Shown here in pieces: positions 22,339-31,425 of a DNA stretch of 64,000 nucleotides. This DNA comes from an uncultured Microbacterium sp. (GTDB taxonomy: Bacteria > Actinomycetota > Actinomycetes > Actinomycetales > Microbacteriaceae): positions 1-64,000 of the forward strand of contig NZ_CALBRW010000043.1 in the NCBI RefSeq assembly GCF_937927635.1, written 5' to 3'. How positions within the stretch are numbered: the first letter of the stretch is position 1; every line of letters starts with the position of its first letter. Under the pieces are notes generated by a model that saw only the letters and a list, made by a program, of their open reading frames with translations, searched no databases and was not told where the DNA came from. The position numbers and the translations under genes are program-made.

Positions 22339-23319
22339 TCATCCGACGGGAGCGGTTCCCACAGGGGTGAGAGCGGCCCCACCGCTGAGCGCCGAGATCA
22401 CGTTACGCACGGCCAGCAGGCACATCTCATCCCGCGTCCAGGCTCCGGCGCTGCCGATGTGCGGCAGCAGCACGGTGCGCCGGTCCGCGCGCAGGCGATC
22501 GTTCAGCCGCGGCTCGTGCTGATGCACGTCGAGCCCGACGCCGGCAAGATGCCCGCTCTCGAGCGCATCGGCAAGGGCCTCCTCATCGACCAGGGGTCCT
22601 CGTGCGGTGTTGATGAGGTACGAGCCGGGTCGCATGGACCGGATTCGGGCGTCGTCGACCATGCCGCGAGTGGCAGGCATGAGCGGGCAATGCAGCGACA
22701 CGACATCCGCGCGCCGGAAGATCTCGTCGATACTCGCGTACTGCACACCCATCGCCTCCGCTTCGGCAGTCGCGGCACCGCGACCGCTCGCGATCACGGT
22801 CATGCCGAAGGCCCGGGCGCGTCGGGCAACGGCCGAGCCGATGCGCCCGAGGCCGATGATCCCGAGGGTCGCTCCGGCACTCACATCCAGTCCGATCCAG
22901 TCCCTCGGACCCCAGATCCACTCCTCGCCTCTGCGGACGAAGGCATCCGCCTCGACCACCCGCCGGGTCGTCGCCAGCATCAGCGCCATGGTGAGATCCG
23001 CCGTTGACTCGTCCAGCACGCCGGGAGTGTTCGTGACGATGACGCCATGCCGTGCGGCCGCCTCGGTGTCGACGTTGTCGAAGCCGACCGCGACGTTGGC
23101 GACAATCTTCAGTCCCGGTCCGGCGGCGGCGAAGAACTCCTCATCGACCTGCTCGGTGAGCATCGTGACGGCCCCGACCGCACCCGCGACTGCCGCCAGC
23201 AGTCGTTCCCGTTCGGGGGGCACGTCCCCGAGCACGAAGACGGGATCGACCCGATCCGACAGCTCCTGCTGCGCCCGGTCGGTCAGGCGCCGCGAGACGA
23301 CAACCTTTCCGGCGATCAC
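22339..23319 (-). CDS. D-2-hydroxyacid dehydrogenase (probable hydroxypyruvate/glyoxylate reductase)
   Basis: A 326-residue NAD(P)-dependent enzyme. The Rossmann motif GIIGLGRIGSAVARRA, the catalytic Arg in INTARGPLVDE, the Glu in HQHEPRLND and the His in LLPHIGSAG are all present. LKIVANVAVGFDNVD is typical of the GyaR/GhrB group. The start is GTG 23319, overlapping the RraA-like gene by 4 nt. Next to glycerate kinase, the likely reaction is hydroxypyruvate or tartronate semialdehyde to D-glycerate, or glyoxylate to glycolate. Confidence 0.92.
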   Translation of the reverse strand: MIAGKVVVSRRLTDRAQQELSDRVDPVFVLGDVPPERERLLAAVAGAVGAVTMLTEQVDEEFFAAAGPGLKIVANVAVGFDNVDTEAAARHGVIVTNTPGVLDESTADLTMALMLATTRRVVEADAFVRRGEEWIWGPRDWIGLDVSAGATLGIIGLGRIGSAVARRARAFGMTVIASGRGAATAEAEAMGVQYASIDEIFRRADVVSLHCPLMPATRGMVDDARIRSMRPGSYLINTARGPLVDEEALADALESGHLAGVGLDVHQHEPRLNDRLRADRRTVLLPHIGSAGAWTRDEMCLLAVRNVISALSGGAALTPVGTAPVG

Positions 23320-24008
23320 TCCTCACCCACCTCCAAGACGACCGCGGTGCGGTCGATCCAGGTGCGGTCCCATTCGTGCGCGTCAATCTGCGCGCGCTGC
23401 ACGATCTCACTCTGCACGATCGCCTCCGCGCGCTCGGCCACCTCATCCGCGTCCGCCGCGGGGATCACGGCGATCCCATCCGCATCGCCGACGATCAGGT
23501 CGCCGTCGTTGACCGCGATGCCACCGATGGATGCCGGCACATGCACCTCGCCGGGACCGCTCTTGTAGGGCCCCAAGTGAGAGAGGCCGCGCGCGTAGAC
23601 CGGCATCGAGCCGGCGGAGATCTCATCGTGATCTCGGACGGCCCCGTCCACGATGATTCCGGAGAACCCGCGCGACTGTGCATAGGCAGTCATCAGCTCG
23701 CCCAGGATCGCGTTGGTGACATCGCCTCGTGCGTCGACGACGAGGATGTCGTCGACGCGGCCACGGTCCAGCGCGACGTGCACGGCGAGATTGTCGCCGG
23801 GCCGAGTGCGGACGGTCAGGGCGGTGCCGACCATCGAGGGGTGCTCGCCGTGCCGCAGCGAGTTGCCAATGATATTCAGGCCGATGACCCCCGGCGTACG
23901 GCGCATGCTGTCGGAGATCGCCGCGGTGGGCAGCTTCCGGTACCGGGCGATGAGATCCGGACCAACAGCGGATGCCGCGGGCCGGACGACGATGACGTTC
24001 ATGTCCAT
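23316..24008 (-). CDS. RraA-like protein (class II aldolase/decarboxylase type)
   Basis: A 230-residue member of the RraA / 4-hydroxy-4-methyl-2-oxoglutarate aldolase family. Core motifs are DNLAVHVALDR, VVDARGDVTNAILGELMT, and GFSGIIVDGAVRDHDEI (the Arg and Asp of the metal/substrate site), then GPGEVHVPASIGGIAVNDGD. Metabolic members cleave 4-carboxy-4-hydroxy-2-oxo acids to pyruvate or decarboxylate oxaloacetate. A C-C cleaving or decarboxylating role fits the operon better than RNase E control. ATG 24008 has AAGGAA upstream. It lies 2 nt after the preceding stop. Confidence 0.85.
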   Translation of the reverse strand: MDMNVIVVRPAASAVGPDLIARYRKLPTAAISDSMRRTPGVIGLNIIGNSLRHGEHPSMVGTALTVRTRPGDNLAVHVALDRGRVDDILVVDARGDVTNAILGELMTAYAQSRGFSGIIVDGAVRDHDEISAGSMPVYARGLSHLGPYKSGPGEVHVPASIGGIAVNDGDLIVGDADGIAVIPAADADEVAERAEAIVQSEIVQRAQIDAHEWDRTWIDRTAVVLEVGEE

Positions 24009-24010
24009 GA

Positions 24011-25075
24011 TCAGACTCGTTCCTTCTGTCCTGCTTGTGCTGCGGGGAAGGGAATGCCGCTGAGGTCATGCAGGGCGGTCAAAACTTCGACCGGCAGGGG
24101 GATGCCCTGATCGCGCCGTCCAGCCGCCATGCGCTCCTCGATCTCGCCGGGCACCAAGACCTCGCCGCCCTCCACGGCGGTGGCCTTGATCCTCGATACG
24201 AGCGAACCCGCCCGGCTCTGGAAGGCGTCGCCGCCGGCGAACGCACCGGGATCGACTAGGTGCAGGAACGCCCCCACGCCCTGCGGGCGGTCGAGGTCGT
24301 CGTACAGGTCGCCGACGTCGGGGCCGGAGTTCGCCCCCGAGAGGATGGCCGACATGATCTCCACCATCATCGCGATGCCGTAGCCCTTGGGACCGCCGAA
24401 CGGGAGCACGCTGCCGTCGAGCGCAGCCTGCGTGTCGGTCGTCGGGTTGCCGTCGGGGTCGACCGCCCAGCCCTCGGGGATGTCGTGGCCGAGCTGGTCG
24501 GCGAGGATGATCTTCCCCCGGGCGACCACGCTGGTCGCCATGTCGAGCAGGATCGGATCCCGGTCCTGCGCGGGGACCGCGAACGTGAAGGGGTTGGTGC
24601 CGAGGTACCGCTCCCGTCCGCCCCAGGCGACCATCGTCGAGGGAGCGTTGCCCAGCAGCAGCGCGGCCGCCCCGGCGAGCGCCGCCCTGCGGGCGAAGAA
24701 GGCACCCGCCCCGTAGTGGTTGGAGTTGCGGACCGACACGGTCACGGCGCCGGTCTCGCGCATGCGCTCCAGGCCTAGCTCCAGGGCCCGGGCGAGGACC
24801 ACCTGGCCTAGTCCGTTGTCGCCGTCGACGTGCATCACGGCCGGTCGATCGGCGATGACCTCGACCGTCGGGTGGACGTTCACGAGCCCGCGGCGGATCC
24901 GCTCCACGTAGATGGGGATCCGACTCACTCCGTGCGAGTCGACGCCGCGCAGATTGGCGTCCACGAGGGATTCCGCGACCAGGGCGGCGTCGGCGTCGGG
25001 CACCCCCTCGCGGGCGAGGATCTCGGTGGCGTACGAGAGGAGGTCGGCGGACCGCACCTCGCGTGGCGCGCTCAC
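24011..25075 (-). CDS. Ldh2-type malate/lactate/ureidoglycolate dehydrogenase
   Basis: A 354-residue NAD(P)-dependent 2-hydroxyacid dehydrogenase of the MDH2/YlbC family, unrelated to Rossmann LDH. Key blocks are ANLRGVDSHGVSRIPIYV, HVDGDNGLGQVV, the catalytic-site VSVRNSNHYGAGAFF, LGTNPFTFAVPA and PFGGPKGYGIAMMVEIMSAI. The start is GTG 25075, overlapping the previous stop as GTGA. It probably oxidises a hydroxyacid of the imported substrate to the 2-oxo acid used by the RraA-like enzyme. Confidence 0.9.
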   Translation of the reverse strand: MSAPREVRSADLLSYATEILAREGVPDADAALVAESLVDANLRGVDSHGVSRIPIYVERIRRGLVNVHPTVEVIADRPAVMHVDGDNGLGQVVLARALELGLERMRETGAVTVSVRNSNHYGAGAFFARRAALAGAAALLLGNAPSTMVAWGGRERYLGTNPFTFAVPAQDRDPILLDMATSVVARGKIILADQLGHDIPEGWAVDPDGNPTTDTQAALDGSVLPFGGPKGYGIAMMVEIMSAILSGANSGPDVGDLYDDLDRPQGVGAFLHLVDPGAFAGGDAFQSRAGSLVSRIKATAVEGGEVLVPGEIEERMAAGRRDQGIPLPVEVLTALHDLSGIPFPAAQAGQKERV

Positions 25076-26235
25076 AGGCACTTCCGCAGCAGGTCGACGA
25101 AGTCGTCCGCCGTCGCCGGGCGCGGGTTGACCACCACGTTGCCCGACAGCATGCTGTCTTCGGCGATGGCCCGCAGATCGCTCTCCACGATGCCGTAGTC
25201 CGACAGTCGGGTCGGCGATCCGATGTCGCTGATGAGCCGCTCGACCTCGCGCACGCCGGCGTCGGCGGCATCCCGCAGCGTCATCTCGCGACGATCCACG
25301 CCGAAGATCCGGGCGATGTCGGCGAACTTCTCCGCCGCGGCGGCGACGTTGTACCGCATCACCCCGGGCAGCGTCACGGCGATCGCCTCGCCGTGCGGGA
25401 TCTTCGCGACCGCACCGAGCGGCATCGCCATGGCGTGCGAGAGGCCCAGTCGCGTCGGCGCGAAGGCGCAGGCGGCCATGGTCGCGGCGATCGACATGTC
25501 GGCGCGCGCGGTGAGGTCGGCGCCGTCGAACACCGCGCGACGGAGCGACCCGGCGATCAGCTCCATCGACTTGGCCGCCAGCGCCTCGCTGATCGGCTGC
25601 GTCGCCTTGTTGACGTACGACTCCAGCGCGTGCGCGAGCGCGTCGACGCCGCTGGCGATGGTCGTGCGGATCGGCACCGAGACGGTCAGCTCGGGGTCGA
25701 CCAGCGCCAGCGACGCCGTCAGGTTGCGGCCGCCGACGCCGTACTTCGTGTTGGTGTCCTTCTCGGAGATGACCGACCAGATCGCGCACTCGCTGCCGGT
25801 GCCGGCCGTCGTCGGGATGGCGATCACCGGCATCCCCGGCGAGCTGGGCACGCTCAGTCCCGCGTAGTCGCGGATGTGCCCGGGGTTGGCGACCATCAGC
25901 GCGCCGGCCTTGGCCGTGTCGAGGGCGCTGCCGCCGCCGAGGCCCACGATGACCTCGACGCCGGAGTCGCGGGCGATCTCGGCGGTGCGCATCACGCCGC
26001 GTGCATCGGGCTCGGGCTCGACGTCGGTGAAGGTCTCGAACGACACGCCTGCGTCGGCGAGGATGCCCTCGACGCGGGCGACGGCGCCGGCCTTGACCAG
26101 GCCGGGATCCGAGACGAGCAGCACCCGTCCCCCCGAGCCCAGCGCCCGCACCTCTTCGGGGAGCGCCGACACCTCACCCGCGCCGAAGCGGATACGCGTG
26201 GCAAGTTCGAATGCGAAAGAACGTCGTGAGTCCAT
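25072..26235 (-). CDS. Iron-containing alcohol dehydrogenase
   Basis: A 387-residue group III alcohol dehydrogenase. The nucleotide-binding GLGGGSALDTAK lies near residue 97, followed by PTTAGTGSECA, the metal-ligand Asp in LVDPEL, and the His-rich GVDALAHALESYV and LGLSHAMAMPLGAVAKIPHGEA, which carry the iron ligands. Relatives act on 1,2-propanediol, 4-hydroxybutyrate, maleylacetate or glycolaldehyde. It lies between the aldehyde dehydrogenase and Ldh2-type genes, and alcohol-to-aldehyde oxidation of the substrate is plausible. The Shine-Dalgarno is weak. Confidence 0.93.
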   Translation of the reverse strand: MDSRRSFAFELATRIRFGAGEVSALPEEVRALGSGGRVLLVSDPGLVKAGAVARVEGILADAGVSFETFTDVEPEPDARGVMRTAEIARDSGVEVIVGLGGGSALDTAKAGALMVANPGHIRDYAGLSVPSSPGMPVIAIPTTAGTGSECAIWSVISEKDTNTKYGVGGRNLTASLALVDPELTVSVPIRTTIASGVDALAHALESYVNKATQPISEALAAKSMELIAGSLRRAVFDGADLTARADMSIAATMAACAFAPTRLGLSHAMAMPLGAVAKIPHGEAIAVTLPGVMRYNVAAAAEKFADIARIFGVDRREMTLRDAADAGVREVERLISDIGSPTRLSDYGIVESDLRAIAEDSMLSGNVVVNPRPATADDFVDLLRKCL

Positions 26236-26244
26236 ATCGAAGAC

Positions 26245-27690
26245 CTAACTGTTGACCGTGTAGATGACTTTGCGCGTCGTGAAGAAGTCGAGCGACGTGT
26301 CGCCGATACCGAAGGCGCCCTGGCCGGAGGCGCCCACGCCGCCGAACGGCACGTGCCCCTCGCTCGTCGTGCCGTGGTTGACGTGCACCATGCCCGTGCG
26401 CAGGGAGCTCGTCGCCCGGTGGATCACTCCGGTGTCATCGCTGAACACCGAGGCGGTCAGACCGTAGGGGGTCTCGTTCGCGACGATCAGTGCCTCGTCG
26501 ACGTCGCGCACCGGCACGATGGCGAGCACGGGAGCGAACACCTCCTCCACCGCGAGGGGGCTTCCGGCGGCCACATCGGTGACGAGCGTCGGCGCCATGA
26601 AGTTGCCGACGCGATCGTCGACGTCGCCGCCCAGGATCACGCGGGCGCCGTCCTTGACGGCATCCGCGACGAAGGCCCGTGCGTTCTCCAGCGCCGGCCG
26701 GTCCACGACCGGCCCCATGGTCGAGCCCTGCTCGAGACCGGGACCCACCACGATCGACGACGCCTGGTCGACCAGGGCCGCCTCGAGCTCGTCGCGTACG
26801 TCAGGGGTGACGATCACACGGCTGATCGCCGTGCATCGCTGACCGGATGCCGTGAATGCCGCCCCGACGATCTCGCGGGCCGCACGGCTCACGTCCTTCA
26901 CGCCCGCGACGATCGCCGCGTTCTTGCCGCCCATCTCCAGCTGGGTACGCGCGTTCCTGCGGGCGGCCCGCTCGCCGATGGCCAGACCGACCGCGGTCGA
27001 TCCCGTGAAGGTGATGCCCTTCACCTCGGGTGCGTCCACGAGCAGGTTGCCGACCTCGCTGCCCGCCCCGAGGATCAGCCCGAACACGCCGGCCGGCAGC
27101 CCGAGCTCGTGCATGAGCTCGGCGATGATGACGCTCGCCCCGGGCGCCTGCATGGCCGGTTTGAGGATCACCGGGCATCCCGCCACGAGCGCCGGGATAA
27201 CCTTGCGCACGGGTGTGAGGATCGGGAAGTTCCAGGGGGCGATCGCGACGACCGGGCCGATCGGCTCGCGCACGGCCCGGATGTCGGTCTCTGTGCGCGT
27301 ACTCGGGTACGTGCGCTCGCCCATGCGCAGCGCCTCGCCCGCCCAGAAGCGGGACTCGGAGATGACGCGCGCGGTCTCACCGTACGACTCGGCCCGCACC
27401 TTGCCCATCTCCCTCGTGGCGATGTCGGCCAGGTCGTCCTGCCTTCCCTCCCACAGGCGCAGGAAGTCGTGCACCAGATCCGAGCGCTCCGAGGCGGTCG
27501 TGCGGGCCCATCCGCCCGCGGCCCGCGCTGCGGCCTCCACGGCCCGCCGCACGTCGCCCGCGTCGGCGAGGGCGTACGACGCGACCGACTCGCCCGAGGC
27601 CGGGTCGGAGGTCACGCGGGTCGCCCGGCCCTGCGACGGCGCCCAGGCGCCGTCGATGTAGCTGGTGAGCACGTCACCGTTGTCAGACAT
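26245..27690 (-). CDS. NAD(P)-dependent aldehyde dehydrogenase
   Basis: A 481-residue ALDH superfamily enzyme with VVAIAPWNFPILTPVRKV, FTGSTAVG, the general base Glu in LEMGGKNAAIV and the catalytic Cys in SGQRCTAISRV, followed by EEVFAPVLAIV and PFGGVGASGQG. It resembles the 2-oxoglutarate semialdehyde / lactaldehyde dehydrogenase group. ATG 27690 has AAGGAGAG 4-7 nt upstream. It sits directly after the TRAP transporter genes and would oxidise an aldehyde intermediate to the acid. Confidence 0.93.
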   Translation of the reverse strand: MSDNGDVLTSYIDGAWAPSQGRATRVTSDPASGESVASYALADAGDVRRAVEAAARAAGGWARTTASERSDLVHDFLRLWEGRQDDLADIATREMGKVRAESYGETARVISESRFWAGEALRMGERTYPSTRTETDIRAVREPIGPVVAIAPWNFPILTPVRKVIPALVAGCPVILKPAMQAPGASVIIAELMHELGLPAGVFGLILGAGSEVGNLLVDAPEVKGITFTGSTAVGLAIGERAARRNARTQLEMGGKNAAIVAGVKDVSRAAREIVGAAFTASGQRCTAISRVIVTPDVRDELEAALVDQASSIVVGPGLEQGSTMGPVVDRPALENARAFVADAVKDGARVILGGDVDDRVGNFMAPTLVTDVAAGSPLAVEEVFAPVLAIVPVRDVDEALIVANETPYGLTASVFSDDTGVIHRATSSLRTGMVHVNHGTTSEGHVPFGGVGASGQGAFGIGDTSLDFFTTRKVIYTVNS

Positions 27691-27729
27691 CTCTCTCCTT
27701 CATCGAGGAATCCATCGCCAGGCCGCAGG

Positions 27730-29025
27730 TCACGGGGCGGCAGCAGGTATGTACCCGGTCAGCCACTGGGCCGGCCAGATGATCAGATCGGGGAACAGCG
27801 CCAGCACGAGGATCGCGAGCACGAGCACCACGTAGTGCGGGATCGCCGCCTTGACGATCCTCTCCACGGGCAGCCGGCTCACGAACGAGGTCGCGAACAG
27901 CGCCACGCCGACCGGCGGCGTCACCAGTCCCATGGCCAGCGCCGCCACCAGGAAGACGACGAAGTGGATCGGATCCACCCCGGCCGCGACCGCGGTGGGC
28001 ATCAGCACGGGCGCGGTCAGCAGCAGTGCCGCGGTGATGTCCATCAGGGCGCCGATGATCAGCAGGATGACCGCCATCAGCAGCAGGATGAGCCGAGGGT
28101 CATCCGTGATGCCGAGCATCCACGCGCTCACCTTCGCGGGGAGGCCGTCGATCACGAAGATGTACGACGACGTGCTGGCCACCATGGCGATGAACAGGAT
28201 GGTGCCGGTCATGATGCCCGAATCGATCAGCATCCGCGGGAACTCCCTCGGACGCATGTCGCGGTAGAGCAGCACACCCACGAGCAGGGAGTACAGCACG
28301 GCGACGCCGGCCGCCTCGGTGGGCGTGAAGAGCCCTCCGAAGAGGCCGAACAGGATCACCAGCGGGCCGCCCATCGCGGGCATCCCGACGATCACGACCC
28401 GCAGGGCCTTCTTGAACGGGGTCCGGGTGATGTCGCCGTAGGAGTTCTTCTTCGAGATCACGTAGTTCATGATCATGAGGGCCGCGATGAACACCACCGA
28501 CGGGCCGAAGCCGCCGGCGAGTGCGCCGCCCACCGACACCCCGGCCGCCGAGGCGCCGATGATCATGAGGATGCTCGGCGGGATCACGGACGACAGGATC
28601 GAGGTCACCATGGTCATCGCCGCGCCGTAGGGGCGCGGATAGCCGTGATCGACCATGGCCTTGATCTCGATCTTGCCGAGGCTGACCACGTCTGCGACCG
28701 ACGATCCCGAGATCCCGCCAAAGATCGCGCTGCCGACCACGTTGACCTGGCCGAGGCCGCCGCGGAAGCGGCCGAAGAGCACCGAGGCCCCGTTGAAGAT
28801 CCGGTCGGAGATGCCTCCGCCCGACATCACGTTCCCCGCGAGGACGAACAACGGCACCGCGACGAGCAGGAAGCTGTTCATCGAGCTCATCATCGTCTGC
28901 GCGAGGACGTCGAGCGGTATGCCGTAGATGAGGATCGTCGTGACGAGACCGACCGCCAGCGCGAGCGCCAGCGGCACGCCGAGGAGCATGAGCACGAAGA
29001 AGATCAGGATGAGCGTGAGGCTCAT
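27730..29025 (-). CDS. TRAP transporter large permease subunit (DctM-like)
   Basis: A 431-residue membrane protein with about 12 hydrophobic segments, starting TLILIFFVLMLLGVPLALAL. Family landmarks are VPLFVLAGNVMSGGG, GSAIFGGISGSSVADV, FGLFGGLFTPTEAAGVAVLYSL and MGLVTPPVGVALF. This is the ion-coupled channel of a tripartite ATP-independent transporter. ATG 29025 overlaps the DctQ stop (ATGA); a longer in-frame reading lies inside dctQ and was rejected. Confidence 0.95.
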   Translation of the reverse strand: MSLTLILIFFVLMLLGVPLALALAVGLVTTILIYGIPLDVLAQTMMSSMNSFLLVAVPLFVLAGNVMSGGGISDRIFNGASVLFGRFRGGLGQVNVVGSAIFGGISGSSVADVVSLGKIEIKAMVDHGYPRPYGAAMTMVTSILSSVIPPSILMIIGASAAGVSVGGALAGGFGPSVVFIAALMIMNYVISKKNSYGDITRTPFKKALRVVIVGMPAMGGPLVILFGLFGGLFTPTEAAGVAVLYSLLVGVLLYRDMRPREFPRMLIDSGIMTGTILFIAMVASTSSYIFVIDGLPAKVSAWMLGITDDPRLILLLMAVILLIIGALMDITAALLLTAPVLMPTAVAAGVDPIHFVVFLVAALAMGLVTPPVGVALFATSFVSRLPVERIVKAAIPHYVVLVLAILVLALFPDLIIWPAQWLTGYIPAAAP

Positions 29026-29588
29026 GCGATCACCTCGCCCTCGAGCACGCGCCGGCGCAGGTTCTTGTCGAAGTACAGCCCCTGCACGGTGCCCACGATC
29101 GCGAGCAGCGCGCTGAGGATGAACGGGACCGTGACGATCCACATGCTGAGCCCCAGCGCAGGGCTGGTCTCGTTGGTGCGCATCTGCTGGATCATCAGGT
29201 CCACGCCCTTCCAGGCCAGCACGCCGAAGACGAACACGGCCGAGAGCATCGTCAGGTGGATGCTGAGCTTGCCGAGCCAGGCGGGACCCTTGGCGACGAG
29301 GTACGACATGCGAGGGTGCGCCGCGATGCGGAATCCCGCCGCCATGCCGAGGAACACGCCGTCCATGAAGAGGAACCGTGCCAGCTCCTCCGACCACACC
29401 GGCGGGGATCCCGCGACGCGCCCGACGATCTGCACGACGATCGCGACCAGCATCCCGAAGACCCCGAGAGCCAGCAGCGCGTCGACGACATGCCACATCC
29501 TCTCGCGCTTGAGCGTGGTGTGGATCTCGGACAGCACCTCGAACGTGTCGTCCTCGGGCTGCGCCTGGATCGGCGTCTCATCCGTCAT
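29022..29588 (-). CDS. TRAP transporter small permease subunit (DctQ-like)
   Basis: A 188-residue protein with four hydrophobic segments and the DctQ pattern VVQIVGRVAGSPPVWSEELARFLFMDGVFLGMA. It links the binding protein to the large permease. It has a hydrophilic N-terminus of about 30 residues. It lies between dctP (30 nt upstream) and dctM (4-nt overlap). Confidence 0.93.
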   Translation of the reverse strand: MTDETPIQAQPEDDTFEVLSEIHTTLKRERMWHVVDALLALGVFGMLVAIVVQIVGRVAGSPPVWSEELARFLFMDGVFLGMAAGFRIAAHPRMSYLVAKGPAWLGKLSIHLTMLSAVFVFGVLAWKGVDLMIQQMRTNETSPALGLSMWIVTVPFILSALLAIVGTVQGLYFDKNLRRRVLEGEVIA

Positions 29589-29618
29589 CGGAGGTCACCC
29601 CCTTCGCCTGTCCCGCTC

Positions 29619-30635
29619 TCACTGGGTGAGTGCCTCGGTGTACTTCATGAACTTCTCGCCCACCAGCGGCGTGAATCCGGCGTACAGCTCGTGCGCGATG
29701 GCGGCGAACTCCTCGGTGGCCTCCGGCGTCAGCTCGTTGACCTTGACACCGCGGTCCTTGATGTCGGCGAGCTGCTTCTCGATCGCCTTGTCGTCTTCGG
29801 TGCGCTTCCACGTCGCCGTGTCGATGGCCGCGTCCTGCAGGACCTTCTGCACGTCGGCGGGGTAGCCGTCAAACTTCTTCTGGCCGAAGCCGAGCACGTA
29901 GCCGTCGTAGATGTGGTTGGTGAGCGACAGGTGGTCCTGGACCTCGAAGAACTTGTTGGCCACGGGGACCTCGAGCGGGTTCTCCTGCGCATCGATCGTG
30001 CCCAGTTGCAGCGCCGTGTACACCTCCGAGAAGTTCATCGGCGTGGGCACCGCGCCCAGGGCGCTGAAGAACTTCACCCAGAGCTCGTTCTGAGGCACCC
30101 GGATCTTGACGCCCTTGAAGTCGGCGGGCTTCTCGATCGCCTTGTCGTTCAGCGTGGTGACGCGGGGCGTGCGGGTCAGCATCGCCAGTCCCTCGATGTT
30201 CTGGGCCTTGAGCGACTCCAGCAGCGCGTCTCCGGCCTCGCCCGCGAGGAACTCGGCGTACGCGTCGCCGTCCTCGAACAGGTAGGGAAGGCTGATGACG
30301 TTCATGCCGGGCTCGAACGACGCGTACACGGAGGTGGAGATGATGGTCGCGTCGAGGGTGCCGTTGCCGAGCAGATTGACCGCGGCGTTCTGATCGCCGT
30401 TGAAGAGGGTGCCGTCGGGGAACACCTCGACCTTGACCTTGCCCTTGCTGAGCTCGTCGACTTTCTCGGCGAAGTGGGTCGCCGCCAGGCCGACCGAAGA
30501 CCCGGCCGGGTCGCCGACGGCGATGCGGATGCTGGTCGTGGCGGCTCCGCCTCCGTCGCCGGATCCGGAACATCCGCTCAGGACGAGTGCGGTGACCGCC
30601 GCGACGGAAATGCCCACGAGGGTGCGCTTGAACAT
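29619..30635 (-). CDS. TRAP transporter solute-binding lipoprotein (DctP-like)
   Basis: A 338-residue lipoprotein with a short signal and lipobox LSGC (Cys22). The mature part shows DctP-family features: FAEKVDELSKGKVKVEVFPDGTLF, the conserved arginine region VKIRVPQNELWVKFFSALGAVPTPMNF and EVYTALQLGTIDAQENPLEV. The Arg in KIRVP normally binds the carboxylate of the ligand, so the substrate should be an organic acid. AAGGAG lies 8 nt upstream of ATG 30635. It is the first structural gene after the GntR gene. Confidence 0.94.
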   Translation of the reverse strand: MFKRTLVGISVAAVTALVLSGCSGSGDGGGAATTSIRIAVGDPAGSSVGLAATHFAEKVDELSKGKVKVEVFPDGTLFNGDQNAAVNLLGNGTLDATIISTSVYASFEPGMNVISLPYLFEDGDAYAEFLAGEAGDALLESLKAQNIEGLAMLTRTPRVTTLNDKAIEKPADFKGVKIRVPQNELWVKFFSALGAVPTPMNFSEVYTALQLGTIDAQENPLEVPVANKFFEVQDHLSLTNHIYDGYVLGFGQKKFDGYPADVQKVLQDAAIDTATWKRTEDDKAIEKQLADIKDRGVKVNELTPEATEEFAAIAHELYAGFTPLVGEKFMKYTEALTQ

Positions 30636-30729
30636 CGTGATTCTCCTTTGAATACAGGTGTGGTGCAGGTTGCGGGCACGGATGCGCCCGATGGTTTACA
30701 GCGGGTATCTGATCTGAAGGTGGGCTCGT

Positions 30730-31419
30730 TCAGGCGGATGGCGGAACGAGTTCGGGAAGTGTGTGACGGATGTAGTCGCGAAGCGCCTCGTGCGCCTGCT
30801 CCAGGTGACTGCGCATCGCACGGCTCGCTGCGCGCAGGTCGCGTCTGCCGAGTTCCTGGCAGACGATGCGGTGCTCATCGAGACTGCGGTCCCGGCGCGC
30901 CTCGGAGCGGTACGAGACGAATCGCTTGAACCGCGCGAGCTGACGATCGACGACGTGGTAGGCGCGGACGAGATGCTCGTTCCCGCTCGCGTCGATCAGC
31001 AGCCTGTGGAACCGGTCATCGCGCTCCAGGTAGCGCTCCACGTCGCTCTGCGGCATCGGCGCCTCGAAGTCATCGAACATCGAAACGACCTCGTGAAGCC
31101 GCTCGTCGTCCCACTCCACGATGCGGCGCAGGCCCGCCGGCTCCATGAGCGAACGGAGCTCGGCGAGATCGTCGACGTCCTGAAGGCGGATCGGCGTGAC
31201 GACCCAGCCCGTGGACGCTCTCCGTTCCACCAGCCCGGAGGCCTCGAGAAGATGGAGGGTGTCGCGAACAGGCGTCCGGCTGACACCGAACTCGGCTGCG
31301 AGCTCGTCGTGGTTGAGCTGCGTGCCCGGTGCGATCGTGCAGTCCACGATCGCACGCTCCAGCTGAGCGTACATCTGCAGGCTGAGCTTGCGCACCCCGA
31401 CCGGCCTGATCATCTCCAT
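30730..31419 (-). CDS. GntR family (FCD) transcriptional regulator
   Basis: A 229-residue repressor. The winged helix reads QMYAQLERAIVDCTIAPGTQLNHDELAAEFGVSRTPVRDTLHLLEASGLVERR. The FCD effector domain has LAELRSLMEPAGLRRIVE, DDRFHRLLIDASGNEHLV and DEHRIVCQELGRRDL, with the Asp/His metal-site pattern for carboxylic-acid ligands. ATG 31419 was chosen because it sits 6 nt after a plausible -10 box, suggesting a leaderless message; upstream in-frame codons would lie in the promoter. It heads the TRAP operon, and a perfect palindrome overlaps its promoter. Confidence 0.9.
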   Translation of the reverse strand: MEMIRPVGVRKLSLQMYAQLERAIVDCTIAPGTQLNHDELAAEFGVSRTPVRDTLHLLEASGLVERRASTGWVVTPIRLQDVDDLAELRSLMEPAGLRRIVEWDDERLHEVVSMFDDFEAPMPQSDVERYLERDDRFHRLLIDASGNEHLVRAYHVVDRQLARFKRFVSYRSEARRDRSLDEHRIVCQELGRRDLRAASRAMRSHLEQAHEALRDYIRHTLPELVPPSA

Positions 31420-31425
31420 GGCATG

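Noticed and set aside
24011..25789. A longer N-terminus for the Ldh2-type dehydrogenase
   Set aside because: The extra 238 residues lie in an alternative frame of the iron alcohol dehydrogenase gene. The GTGA-coupled start at 25075 gives the normal family length.
26353..29865. A + strand open frame over 1100 codons opposite the aldehyde dehydrogenase and TRAP genes
   Set aside because: Its composition is His/Arg/Asp-rich, there is no domain, and it crosses several well-supported genes on the other strand.
30636..30729. A second GntR operator between the GntR and TRAP genes
   Set aside because: Only a loose half-site (GGGTATC) is visible, with no palindrome comparable to 31427-31446.
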